Origin: Actinomycetes bacterium
GTDB taxonomy: Bacteria > Actinomycetota > Actinomycetes > Mycobacteriales > Micromonosporaceae
Reading direction: 5' to 3'
Assembly: GCA_023402505.1 (NCBI GenBank)
Contig: JAEYGD010000307.1
Coordinates: 1 to 6,983, forward strand
Length of the DNA: 6,983 nucleotides
Part shown: in pieces, positions 1-5,033 of the stretch
How positions within the stretch are numbered: the stretch's first letter is position 1
Layout of the letters: every line of letters begins with the position of its first letter
The notes under the pieces: model-generated
Told to the model about the DNA's origin: nothing
Databases searched by the model: none
The model's input: only the letters and a program-made list of their open reading frames with translations
Position numbers and translations under genes: made by a program

Positions 1-2
1 CC

Positions 3-107
3 CAAGGCAAAACCGATCGGGAGATCAAACGCTGCCTCAAGCGTTACGTCGCCCGAGACCTCTACCGACGCCTCGAAAACCCACCCCAGCCACTTGACGC
101 GGCATAG
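3..107 (+). pseudogene. C-terminal end of an IS110-type transposase (5' part outside window)
   Basis: Frame 3 is open from the window edge to a TAG at 105-107 and gives 34 residues. It contains KRCLKRYVARDLYRRL, a Lys/Arg-rich helix that I associate with the C-terminal tail of IS110/IS116/IS902-family transposases in actinomycetes. These enzymes use a DEDD RuvC-like N-terminal domain and a C-terminal Tnp20 domain with a catalytic Ser; neither lies inside the window, so completeness cannot be judged. The stop is only 10 bases from the 3' end of the convergent gene at 118, which leaves almost no room for a right IS end. The element may have a very short right end, as in the IS110 group where the bridge RNA is encoded at the left end, or it may be truncated. 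The family call rests on this short tail only. Confidence 0.55.
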
Positions 108-117
108 GAGCGTCCGC

Positions 118-801
118 TCAGGCGGCGCAGCCCGCCACGGCCGCCCGGACCCCGTCGAACGTGGCCAGCGGATGCCCGCCCCGCTCGGCGGGCAGCACCA
201 GGCCCAGGCAGCGCAGCCCGACCTCGCCGTCGCCCGCGGCGAGCACGCCGAAGACCGGGGCGCCGACGTACCCGTCGGGCAGCTCCGCCTGGACGCGGAC
301 GCCGTCGCCTTCCCGCGCGTACCGTTCGATCGCGACCTCCAGCGGCCGCGCGCCGCCGTCGCCGACGCCGAGCGCCAGGACGATCGCCGATCCCGGCTCC
401 GCGCCGATCGCGGCGATCACGTCCGCGTCGGCCACCACGACCTCCGGCACCTGTTGCGTACGCCACCGCCAGCCCGCGCCGGCCGCCAGCTCGTGCAGGC
501 CCGCGGTCGGCATGACCGCCGTGCCGGTGCCCGCCGCCCGGAACCACCGCCCGGCGAAGTCCGGCAGGGTCAGCGAGTCGCCCGCCGCCTCCGCCGGCTC
601 GGCCACGCTCGGCCGCAGCCCGACCTCCCCGACCGGTGCCCGGGTCAGCGCCTCGGCGGTCAGCAGGTACTCGCCGCCGCCGAGGCTGAGGAAGAAGGCC
701 GTGCCGGCGGCACCGCCCGCGCGCAACGGCAGGATCGCCCGCCCGACGAGCTGGCACAGCTCGTACGCGACGTCGCTCTCGGTGTCCGGGTCAAGCAGCA
801 C
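118..801 (-). CDS. Trypsin-fold protein, probably catalytically inactive
   Basis: This is a 227-residue protein starting at GTG 801-799. The frame stays open upstream through the tRNA, but that extension is Arg-rich and includes the antisense of the tRNA, so I start at the GTG that precedes LLDPDTESDVAYELCQLVGR. No strong Shine-Dalgarno sequence is visible, so the start is uncertain. The layout resembles a chymotrypsin-like beta-barrel. GTAFFL at about 33-38 followed by YLLTAEAL at 45-52 matches the GTGFLV...LTAAHV segment, but the His position is Ala51. LPDGYVGAPVFGV at 174-186 matches the G-D-S-G-x-P-V active-site loop, but Ser is Val179 and Asp is Tyr178. No signal peptide or membrane segment is seen, so it is probably cytoplasmic. 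The role is unknown; a binding or scaffold function is possible. It converges on the transposase tail and diverges from tRNA-Arg. Confidence 0.75.
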   Translation of the reverse strand: MLLDPDTESDVAYELCQLVGRAILPLRAGGAAGTAFFLSLGGGEYLLTAEALTRAPVGEVGLRPSVAEPAEAAGDSLTLPDFAGRWFRAAGTGTAVMPTAGLHELAAGAGWRWRTQQVPEVVVADADVIAAIGAEPGSAIVLALGVGDGGARPLEVAIERYAREGDGVRVQAELPDGYVGAPVFGVLAAGDGEVGLRCLGLVLPAERGGHPLATFDGVRAAVAGCAA

Positions 802-901
802 GACGCCGAGGGTACGACCCCGCGAGGCCCGAGGAATCCGGGTGCCCCACGATGGCCGGGCGTGGCACGCTGGCCGGCGACGTGGTCGGCGCCACCCGTT
901 A

Positions 902-916
902 CCCCGCTGGGCGGGG
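902..916. other. Short perfect GC hairpin upstream of tRNA-Arg
   Basis: CCCCGC (902-907) and GCGGGG (911-916) form a perfect 6-bp stem with a 3-base TGG loop. It lies in the gap between the minus-strand gene that starts at 801 and the tRNA at 955. No T-tract follows on either strand, so I do not call it a terminator. In such GC-rich sequence a stem of this size may be chance. I see no convincing -35/-10 pair for the tRNA in this gap. Confidence 0.3.
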
Positions 917-954
917 CGGCGGCGGTACCCTTCTCGCGCGACGATCCACGGCAC

Positions 955-1027
955 GCGCCCGTAGCTCAGCGGATAGAGCAGGGGACTTCTAATCCCAAGG
1001 CCGCAGGTTCGAATCCTGCCGGGCGCG
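955..1027 (+). tRNA. tRNA-Arg (anticodon UCU)
   Basis: A full 73-nt cloverleaf can be drawn. The acceptor stem is GCGCCCG (955-961) with CGGGCGC (1020-1026) and discriminator G1027. The D stem is GCTC/GAGC (964-967, 976-979). The anticodon arm is 981-997 with loop CTTCTAA (986-992), giving anticodon TCT at 988-990, which reads AGA. The variable loop is 5 nt. The T arm is GCAGG-TTCGAAT-CCTGC (1003-1019). The CCA end is not encoded; GCAG follows. The outermost anticodon-stem pair is a G981/A997 mismatch. The 3' part of the gene is duplicated at 3386-3420, so this tRNA is the apparent integration site of the downstream element, and its intact copy is on the left. AGA is a rare codon in such GC-rich genomes. 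Confidence 0.95.
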
Positions 1028-1029
1028 CA
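995..1029 (+). repeat. att-like direct repeat, copy 1 (within tRNA-Arg 3' half)
   Basis: These 35 bases begin at CCAAGG in the lower anticodon stem, cover the variable loop, T arm, 3' acceptor strand and discriminator, and end 2 bases beyond the tRNA. They are identical to 3386-3420. The match breaks on both sides (C994 against T3385, G1030 against A3421). An exact copy of a tRNA 3' end about 2.4 kb downstream is the usual footprint of tyrosine-recombinase integration, in which the element restores the tRNA it enters. Confidence 0.85.
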
Positions 1030-1084
1030 GGTACTTCTGCCTTCTATCCGGCTCGCGGCAAGGCGTACGTGAAGCACCGGGTGG

Positions 1085-1368
1085 AGGGCGAGCACACCTG
1101 CACGCCACTATTCAGCGACGGAGCTGATCAACGCCGGTGTCGATGTGCGGACGGTCGGCTCGGCCACGGCAGTGGCGGGACAACGACCCTCAGGGTCCAT
1201 GCGGCGTGGCTGTCGGAGTCGGGCCAACGGGCGGCGGGGACGCTGGCCGTTCGGATGCCACCGCGCCCTGCCGCACCGACGCAGCGAACGGTGGCAGACA
1301 GTCCCTACCGGAGGATCGCCGCCGAGCTCCGCCCTCTCACTCATCGACTTGATCTAGAGGCAAGATGA
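1085..1368 (+). pseudogene. Tyrosine recombinase (integrase) C-terminal fragment, frameshifted
   Basis: Frame 2 gives RHYSATELINAGVDVRTV (1103-1156). Frame 1 then continues with RLGHGSGGTTTLRVHAAWLSE and ends at TGA 1366-1368. Joined, they match the box II region of actinomycete phage-type integrases (HDLRHYSATELI...VRTVAGRLGHG...TTLRVYAAW). Several lesions are visible. The H-x-L-R segment at about 1094-1105 looks scrambled by small indels. About 7 bases are missing where VAG is expected, near 1156. The position of the nucleophilic Tyr is His (CAT 1198-1200). The N-terminal and core-binding domains are absent. The tail SPYRRIAAELR (about 1303-1335) resembles the first helix of a GntR winged helix, then diverges. 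This is a dead enzyme remnant lying beside its own likely attachment site. Confidence 0.7.
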
Positions 1369-1372
1369 ACTC

Positions 1373-2407
1373 ATGCGCTTGCTGGTACTCGGCGGGACAT
1401 GGTTCGTAGGCCACGCGATCGTCACGGCCGCCATCGATGCCGGCTGGGATGTCACCACGTTCAACCGGGGCACCTCCGACCCCTTCCTAGAGGCTGTGCG
1501 GCCCATCCGGGGTGATCGAACCCGTCCGGAGGACGTCGCCGCCCTCGCCGCTGCCGGCCCCTGGGATGCCGTGCTCGACACGTCGGGATACGTGCCGAGG
1601 AACACCCTCGGCGTGGCCCGTGCGCTCGCTCCCGTCGCCGGTCGCTACGTCTTCATATCGACGGTCGGTGTGTACCGGGACTGGCCGATCAAGCCGCTGA
1701 GCGAGCAGTCCGAGGTGCACTACTGCCCGCCTGACGCCGGGCCGGACCACGGCACCGACACCGAGGACGGACCAACCCGTTACGGCTACCAGAAGGCGGG
1801 CTGTGAGGCAGCGGCAATCGTCGCGTTCGGAGCGGACCGAACGACGATCCTGCGTCCCGGCGTGGTGCTCGGCCCGCGTGAGTACGTCGGCCGCCTACCC
1901 TGGTGGCTGCGCCGCGTGGCCGCTGGTGGAGAGGTGCTGGCACCAGGCTCTCCCGAACGGGCCATTCAGCCGGTCGACGTACGCGACCTGGCCACGTTCG
2001 CGCTGCACACCATCACTGACGAATCTTCCGGCGCGTTCAACGTCTGCGCCCCGGTGGGTAGTGCGACCTTCGGCGAACTGCTCACTGACTGCGCTCACTC
2101 GACGCGGGGCGATGCCTCTTTCACCTGGGTACCGGATGGCTTCCTGCTCGGACAGGGCGTCCGGCAATGGTCCGAGCTGCCTCTCTGGCGCACCTTCGAT
2201 GGCGTGTGGCGCGTCGACACGACCGCCGCACAGGCCGCCGGCCTCCGCACCCGACCCCTCGCACTGACCGTGCGGGACACCTGGCGGTGGTTGGTCGAGA
2301 GCGGGGAGGTCAGCAACCATGACCGCGCTGCCGAGATCGGCATCAGCCGAGAAAAGGAAGCACAGGTGTTGGCCGCCTGGCGCCAATCAGGCGAGCGGTC
2401 GAGCTGA
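1373..2407 (+). CDS. SDR-family NAD(P)-dependent epimerase/dehydratase-like oxidoreductase
   Basis: The gene encodes 344 residues from ATG 1373, with a weak purine-rich GAGGCAAG about 8-15 bases upstream; another ATG at 1365 is out of frame. The N-terminus MRLLVLGGTWFVG has the GGTxxxG Rossmann loop (7-13). FNRG (30-33) follows the second strand and fits an NADP-type pocket. ISTVGVY (95-101) carries the Ser/Thr position, and Y137-G-Y-Q-K141 matches the YxxxK catalytic pair. RPGVVLGPRE (161-170) and QPVDVRDLA (after about 200) are typical of extended/atypical SDR proteins, of the kind annotated as NAD-dependent epimerase/dehydratase or CSP41-like reductases. The substrate is unknown. It is probably a soluble enzyme. 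It starts 5 bases after the integrase remnant stops and is the only intact gene of the element. Its end overlaps the convergent remnant at 2387 by 21 bases. Confidence 0.88.
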   Translation: MRLLVLGGTWFVGHAIVTAAIDAGWDVTTFNRGTSDPFLEAVRPIRGDRTRPEDVAALAAAGPWDAVLDTSGYVPRNTLGVARALAPVAGRYVFISTVGVYRDWPIKPLSEQSEVHYCPPDAGPDHGTDTEDGPTRYGYQKAGCEAAAIVAFGADRTTILRPGVVLGPREYVGRLPWWLRRVAAGGEVLAPGSPERAIQPVDVRDLATFALHTITDESSGAFNVCAPVGSATFGELLTDCAHSTRGDASFTWVPDGFLLGQGVRQWSELPLWRTFDGVWRVDTTAAQAAGLRTRPLALTVRDTWRWLVESGEVSNHDRAAEIGISREKEAQVLAAWRQSGERSS

Positions 2408-2695
2408 AGTCTCCGACAGCCACGCCGCGATGCGCTGAGCGAGCTGCCGCGCGTCGGCGTCGCTGCTCCACGGTGCCTCATTCAGAAGCCGCTCTACCCG
2501 GGCCAGGCGGCCGGTGAGCGAGACGTTGCGCGCGTGTGGTGGAAGGTTCAGGACGGTACGCAGCACTTCGGCAGCCCCGTAGGTCAGCGGCTTGGCACGC
2601 CCGTCGATCCCGACCGGGCGCCGCAGCCTTGGCGCCGGTCGGGGGACGGCAGCAGAGCGGCGACGAGCCCAGTGCCGACGCTCCGGGTTCGCCTC
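2387..2695 (-). pseudogene. Minus-strand coding remnant without a good start, unknown family
   Basis: On the minus strand a frame is open from just after a TAG (2698-2696) to TGA 2389-2387, giving 102 codons. The second half looks like real protein: VLRTVLNLPPHARNVSL, then GRLARVERLLNEAPW, then RQLAQRIAAWLSE, which alternates helix-like amphipathic stretches. The first part, rich in Arg and Pro, is less convincing. No ATG is in frame; the only usable start seen is GTG 2566-2564, which would give 59 residues without a clear ribosome site. I do not recognise the family. It may be the 3' end of a gene whose front was lost when the element decayed. It converges on the SDR gene with a 21-base antisense overlap. 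A chance open frame in GC-rich DNA is the alternative. Confidence 0.4.
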
Positions 2696-2709
2696 CTACT
2701 GTGCCCAGC

Positions 2710-3196
2710 ATGGGTTACGACATCGGCTTCCTCATGCCGGGCCAAGACGATGACCGCTTGAGCGGGGAGATGCCACTGCTCCAACTCACGAACGAGCAGG
2801 AGGCCGCCTGGCGTCGGATCGTCGCGCGGGCACAGCAGGAGATCGGCGCAGCCGACGAAGATCGATACGCGACGCACCTTGAGTTGTGGCTCCAACACCC
2901 CGCCATACAGCTACGCCGGCAACTCCGCGTCCATCGAAATCCCCTACCGCTACACGGCGACCGAAGCCGGCGCGCACGCTGCCATCGCTACCGCCTACGC
3001 CCTCGCCCGCATCGTGGAGGCCGAGACAGGAATGCGCGGCCTTGATTACGAGGTGAACCAGGCAATCCAGGACGACGACCTACCGCGGGCGGTGGCCCGG
3101 TACCGGAACGTCGGACAACACGTTCGTGATCTAGTAGCGGGGCAGGGTCCGGACAGCAGATCATCGGACCGTCATGGGCCGCCCACGGGCCAGTAG
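2710..3196 (+). pseudogene. Frameshifted small hypothetical gene (about 161 residues if restored)
   Basis: Frame 1 starts at ATG 2710 with MGYDIGFLMPGQDDDRL and reads well to LELWLQHP near 2900. Frame 2 then carries on with YSYAGNSASIEIPYRYTATE and ARIVEAETGMRGLDYEVNQ to TAG 3194-3196. Skipping one base in the CCCC run at 2898-2901 joins them into a single product of about 161 residues. Both halves use protein-like composition, while the continuations in the wrong frames are Arg/Pro-rich noise, which supports one gene with a one-base lesion. The restored protein looks soluble, acidic at the front and helical in the second half. I do not recognise a domain and assign no function. No strong ribosome site precedes the ATG; GTG 2701 is an in-frame alternative. 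A sequencing error in the homopolymer cannot be excluded. Confidence 0.6.
3146..3170. other. Hairpin GGTCCG/CGGACC inside the frameshifted gene's tail
   Basis: GGTCCG (3146-3151) and CGGACC (3165-3170) form a 6-bp perfect stem around a 13-base loop. It falls in the last codons of the frameshifted hypothetical gene. No T-run follows. It could form a weak terminator-like structure or be chance. Confidence 0.25.
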
Positions 3197-3385
3197 CCAC
3201 GGGCCCAGCGGTCACGAACGGGCACGAGACGCAACCGGTCACTCCGACGCGATCTGACGTCTCAGAGATCACGACCGGTTGATCGCGCTCGTTGAACTTG
3301 GGGTGTCCGTTCATTGCCTCGGCCGAGGTGGGTTCTCTACTCGCCCCACTCCTGCCACCAGCTGGATCTCAAAGCCGGTCTGACT
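3197..3385. other. Non-coding stretch with inverted repeats next to att copy 2
   Basis: I see no convincing gene between the end of the hypothetical gene and the second tRNA-like repeat. The stretch carries a perfect 8-bp inverted repeat AACCGGTC (3233-3240) / GACCGGTT (3273-3280). Nested within it is TCTGA (3253-3257) / TCAGA (3262-3266) around CGTC. A perfect 12-bp palindrome CCTCGGCCGAGG lies at 3317-3328. Such repeats beside an attachment core could be former binding sites for a recombinase or accessory protein, but nothing else proves this. A minus-strand open frame across it (3314-2988) has no ribosome site and overlaps the better-supported plus-strand gene, so I leave it out. Confidence 0.35.
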
Positions 3386-3420
3386 CCAAGGCCGCAGGTT
3401 CGAATCCTGCCGGGCGCGCA
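3386..3420 (+). repeat. att-like direct repeat, copy 2 (tRNA-Arg 3' end)
   Basis: This is identical over 35 bases to 995-1029, including the whole T arm GCAGG-TTCGAAT-CCTGC and the 3' acceptor strand CGGGCGC. The sequence before it (CCGGTCTGACT) cannot form the 5' half of a tRNA, so it is not a second tRNA gene. It marks the distal end of the element inserted at tRNA-Arg and the near end of the next interval, which holds the GrpB gene. Confidence 0.85.
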
Positions 3421-3672
3421 AGTTCTACCTGCTGAAACGCGGAGATGGTTTGATCTGCTGACGACCTCCGGCCGGCATCGGCCGGCCGGCAGCTGCTGTG
3501 CCGCTATGCTGCGCTTCTCTCAGGCAGGAGATGCGGTGGGGCGGGTAGGAAGATCCGCGAACCGCTCGGTGTACCGCCGGTCATACACCCGAGACCGTCC
3601 GCTGACGCCGACGCGAACCGACAACTACGGACGGCTGACCCGGGAAGCCGCCGCCCGACCACGAGCAGGCGT
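3421..3672. other. Non-coding stretch downstream of the GrpB gene, two hairpins
   Basis: I see no supported gene here. CCGGCCG (3468-3474) and CGGCCGG (3479-3485) form a 7-bp stem with a GCAT loop. GGTGTA (3568-3573) and TACACC (3584-3589) form another stem, with a smaller ACCG/CGGT pairing inside. Either could end transcription coming from the minus-strand GrpB gene, but neither has a T-tract. Open frames in this stretch are Arg-rich and unlike real proteins. Confidence 0.35.
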
Positions 3673-4233
3673 CTACGCCCCGGGCTCGGCGCTCGACTGT
3701 CGACTCCACAAGCGAGCCTCGGCCGACAATCGCGTCAACGCTTCTTCCTTGGCGGCGCCGTACTGCGCCCGGCTGTCGGGATGCAGCTCGGCGGCGCGCC
3801 TCTTCGCCGCCTCGTAGCGGCGGGCAGCGTCGGGGTTGGCCGCGAGGTAGGCGCGGAAGAGCCGGTTCGCCGCTGGCACCAGCGACGTGACGCCGAAGAC
3901 GTGCAGATGGTGGCTTCGCTTCCCGTCGGTGTCCTTCGCGAAGAACAAGTGATCGTTGTCCTCCGGGAAGGCCATCGGACGATAGACGTACCCGAGCTGC
4001 TCAAGTGGCCGGAGGTCGGCGACGACCTCGCCGACCTCGGTCACTACCACCAGGATGTCGATGATGGGCTTGGCCGCCACCCCCGGGACGCTGGTGGACC
4101 CGAAGTGCTCGACGCTCAGCGCCGCGGGCAGCGCCTCCGACAACAGCCGTCGTTCGACCTGGAATCGCTCCGACCAGGTCGGGTCGTAGGGCACCACCTC
4201 GACGACGGGCGCTTCGTTCTCCACGTCGGCCAC
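3673..4233 (-). CDS. GrpB/UPF0157 family protein (nucleotidyltransferase-like fold)
   Basis: The gene encodes 186 residues from GTG 4233-4231. The frame could begin 15 codons earlier at ATG 4278, but that extension would encode the tRNA-like repeat. The GTG has AGGA about 9-10 bases upstream, and the protein from GTG has the usual length for the family. VEVVPYDPTWSERF (11-24) is the family's opening signature. EHFGSTSVPGVAAKP (42-56) with IDILVVV (58-64) is the Gly-Ser helix and acidic strand of the nucleotidyltransferase superfamily, with G45-S46, K55 and D59. HHLHVF (108-113) is the conserved His-rich strand. The C-terminal part is helical and charged. Members are widespread but their biochemical activity is not well established, and some are fused to dephospho-CoA kinase; I assign none. 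The gene lies between two tRNA-Arg-like repeats, which suggests acquisition as cargo. Confidence 0.85.
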   Translation of the reverse strand: MADVENEAPVVEVVPYDPTWSERFQVERRLLSEALPAALSVEHFGSTSVPGVAAKPIIDILVVVTEVGEVVADLRPLEQLGYVYRPMAFPEDNDHLFFAKDTDGKRSHHLHVFGVTSLVPAANRLFRAYLAANPDAARRYEAAKRRAAELHPDSRAQYGAAKEEALTRLSAEARLWSRQSSAEPGA

Positions 4234-4234
4234 C

Positions 4235-4259
4235 GTTGAATCCTGCCGGACGCGCCGCA
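4235..4259 (+). repeat. Degenerate third copy of the tRNA-Arg 3' end
   Basis: GAATCCTGCCGGACGCGC (4238-4255) matches tRNA-Arg positions 1011-1028 with one change (A4250 for G). GTT before it (4235-4237) matches the T-loop entry if one C is dropped, and GCA follows after one extra C. The order and orientation are the same as copies 1 and 2. Nothing upstream resembles the 5' half of a tRNA. It is most simply an older, diverged attachment site marking the far end of a second inserted unit (3421-4237). On the minus strand it contains GGCAGGATTC just before the GrpB start, so it also contributes that gene's ribosome site. Confidence 0.6.
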
Positions 4260-4293
4260 CCGCCGCCAGAACGCGCACCTGCTCACGTATGGT

Positions 4294-4316
4294 CCAGGTT
4301 CCGTGGTCAGACCTGG
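4294..4316 (-). terminator. Possible terminator hairpin after the isochorismatase-family gene
   Basis: CCAGGT (4294-4299) and ACCTGG (4311-4316) make a 6-bp perfect stem with an 11-base loop. It starts one base after the stop codon (4320-4318) of the minus-strand hydrolase gene. There is no U-tract, so its strength is doubtful; the position is the main argument. Confidence 0.35.
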
Positions 4317-4317
4317 C

Positions 4318-4872
4318 CTAGCCTGCGAAGTCGACGTCGGCGGTGGTCACCGTGCCGGCCGTGCGGCCCGGCGCCGACTGGTGGGCCCAGTAGAGGTTGG
4401 TGTGGGCGATGACCTGGGCGGGCGGCGGCGCACCCCACGCGGACAGGTCCTCCGTGGTGTGCGCGTCGCTGACCAGGGTGGTGTCGTAACCCCGCACGAG
4501 CGCGCCGTGCAGGGTCGAGCGGATGCAGGCGTCGGTCTGCGCGCCGGCGACGACGAGCCGCCCGACGCCCAGCCCGGACAGCACCGACTCCAGGTCGGTG
4601 GCCTCGAAGGAATCGCCGTAGTGCTTCTCGACCAGCGGCTCGGTGTCGGCCGGTCGCAGCTCCGCGACGATCCGCCAGCTGTCGCTGCCCCGGACGAGCC
4701 CGTCGTCGGAGTGCTGCACCCAGACGACGGGCACCTGCTCCCGCCGGGCCCGGTCGACCAGACCGGCGATGTTGGCGACGACGGCGTCGCGCTCGTGGGC
4801 GCCCGCGACCACACCGGTCTGGACGTCGACGACGAGGAGTGCGGTGCGGGGCCGGTCTGCCAGCGTGGTCAC
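4318..4872 (-). CDS. Isochorismatase-family cysteine hydrolase
   Basis: The gene encodes 184 residues from GTG 4872-4870. The frame is open far upstream, but the GTG has a strong Shine-Dalgarno GGGGGAG 7 bases before it, and the protein from there has the normal family length. TALLVVDVQTG (10-20) holds the catalytic Asp16. VEKHYGDSFEATDL (81-94) holds the catalytic Lys83. VVAGAQTDACIRSTLHGA (107-124) holds the usual cis-peptide region and the nucleophilic Cys116. All three catalytic residues of the family are therefore present. Members hydrolyse amide or vinyl-ether bonds (nicotinamidase, isochorismatase, ureidoacrylate or carbamoyl hydrolases). The substrate cannot be told from the sequence, and there is no siderophore gene nearby to suggest true isochorismatase. 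It is a soluble protein. It is transcribed divergently from the sensor kinase operon. Confidence 0.9.
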   Translation of the reverse strand: MTTLADRPRTALLVVDVQTGVVAGAHERDAVVANIAGLVDRARREQVPVVWVQHSDDGLVRGSDSWRIVAELRPADTEPLVEKHYGDSFEATDLESVLSGLGVGRLVVAGAQTDACIRSTLHGALVRGYDTTLVSDAHTTEDLSAWGAPPPAQVIAHTNLYWAHQSAPGRTAGTVTTADVDFAG

Positions 4873-4875
4873 GGT

Positions 4876-4884
4876 CTCTCCCCC
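4876..4884 (-). promoter_or_regulatory. Strong ribosome binding site fixing the hydrolase start
   Basis: On the minus strand the sequence reads CCGGGGGAGAGACC directly before GTG 4872. GGGGGAG with short spacing is a strong actinomycete Shine-Dalgarno. It decides the start within a frame that otherwise stays open for more than 2 kb upstream. Confidence 0.75.
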
Positions 4885-5001
4885 GGGTCGGTGTCGGTGC
4901 CCCGAACGATACGACCAGCCACCGACAGTTCCGGTCGGGGTCGCGCGGACGACGGGTGAGCGCGTCACCTTCGCAGCAGCGGCGCACGCGCCAATCGAGG
5001 G

Positions 5002-5013
5002 CTGACCGGTCAG
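5002..5013. promoter_or_regulatory. Perfect 12-bp palindrome in the divergent intergenic region
   Basis: CTGACCGGTCAG is a perfect palindrome 129 bases upstream of the hydrolase start and 111 bases upstream of the sensor kinase start. Its place between two divergent promoters fits an operator for a dimeric regulator, perhaps the response regulator of the neighbouring kinases. This is inference; only the palindrome is seen. Confidence 0.4.
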
Positions 5014-5033
5014 CGACACGACGGGCACCCAGG

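Larger units (their letters stand above)
995..3420. mobile_element. Decayed tRNA-Arg-integrated element, about 2.4 kb
   Basis: The interval is bounded by an exact 35-bp direct repeat of the tRNA-Arg 3' end. Inside it, next to the tRNA, is a broken tyrosine recombinase C-terminal fragment (about 1085-1368). Then come an intact SDR oxidoreductase gene (1373-2407), a start-less minus-strand coding remnant (2387-2695) and a frameshifted hypothetical gene (2710-3196). No excisionase, replication or transfer gene is visible. The element therefore looks immobile and mostly deleted, with one intact cargo gene. What is seen is the repeats and the recombinase fragment; that they belong to one former integrative element is inference. 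The integrase fragment reads away from the tRNA with its 5' part missing, so a deletion or rearrangement at the left end is likely. Confidence 0.7.

Noticed and set aside
802..1095. Upstream extension of the minus-strand gene to 325 residues, with a peptide reading GRIRTCGLGIRSP
   Set aside because: That peptide is the antisense translation of the tRNA-Arg gene, a well-known false ORF pattern; the Arg-rich linker also looks non-coding.
94..1368. A 424-codon plus-strand open frame across the left flank, tRNA and integrase remnant
   Set aside because: It runs antisense through the trypsin-fold gene and straight through the tRNA; only its last part (from about 1156) matches a real protein family.
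2988..3314. Minus-strand 108-codon frame beginning MNGHPKFNERDQ
   Set aside because: It is antisense to the second half of the frameshifted hypothetical gene, has no Shine-Dalgarno, and loses protein-like composition after about 30 residues.
3361..3420. A second tRNA gene at the distal repeat
   Set aside because: Only the 3' half is present; the preceding bases do not form an acceptor, D or anticodon stem.
3314..3817. Plus-strand 167-codon frame between att copy 2 and the GrpB gene
   Set aside because: It contains the tRNA-like repeat, overlaps the GrpB gene antisense, and has no protein-like pattern or good ribosome site.
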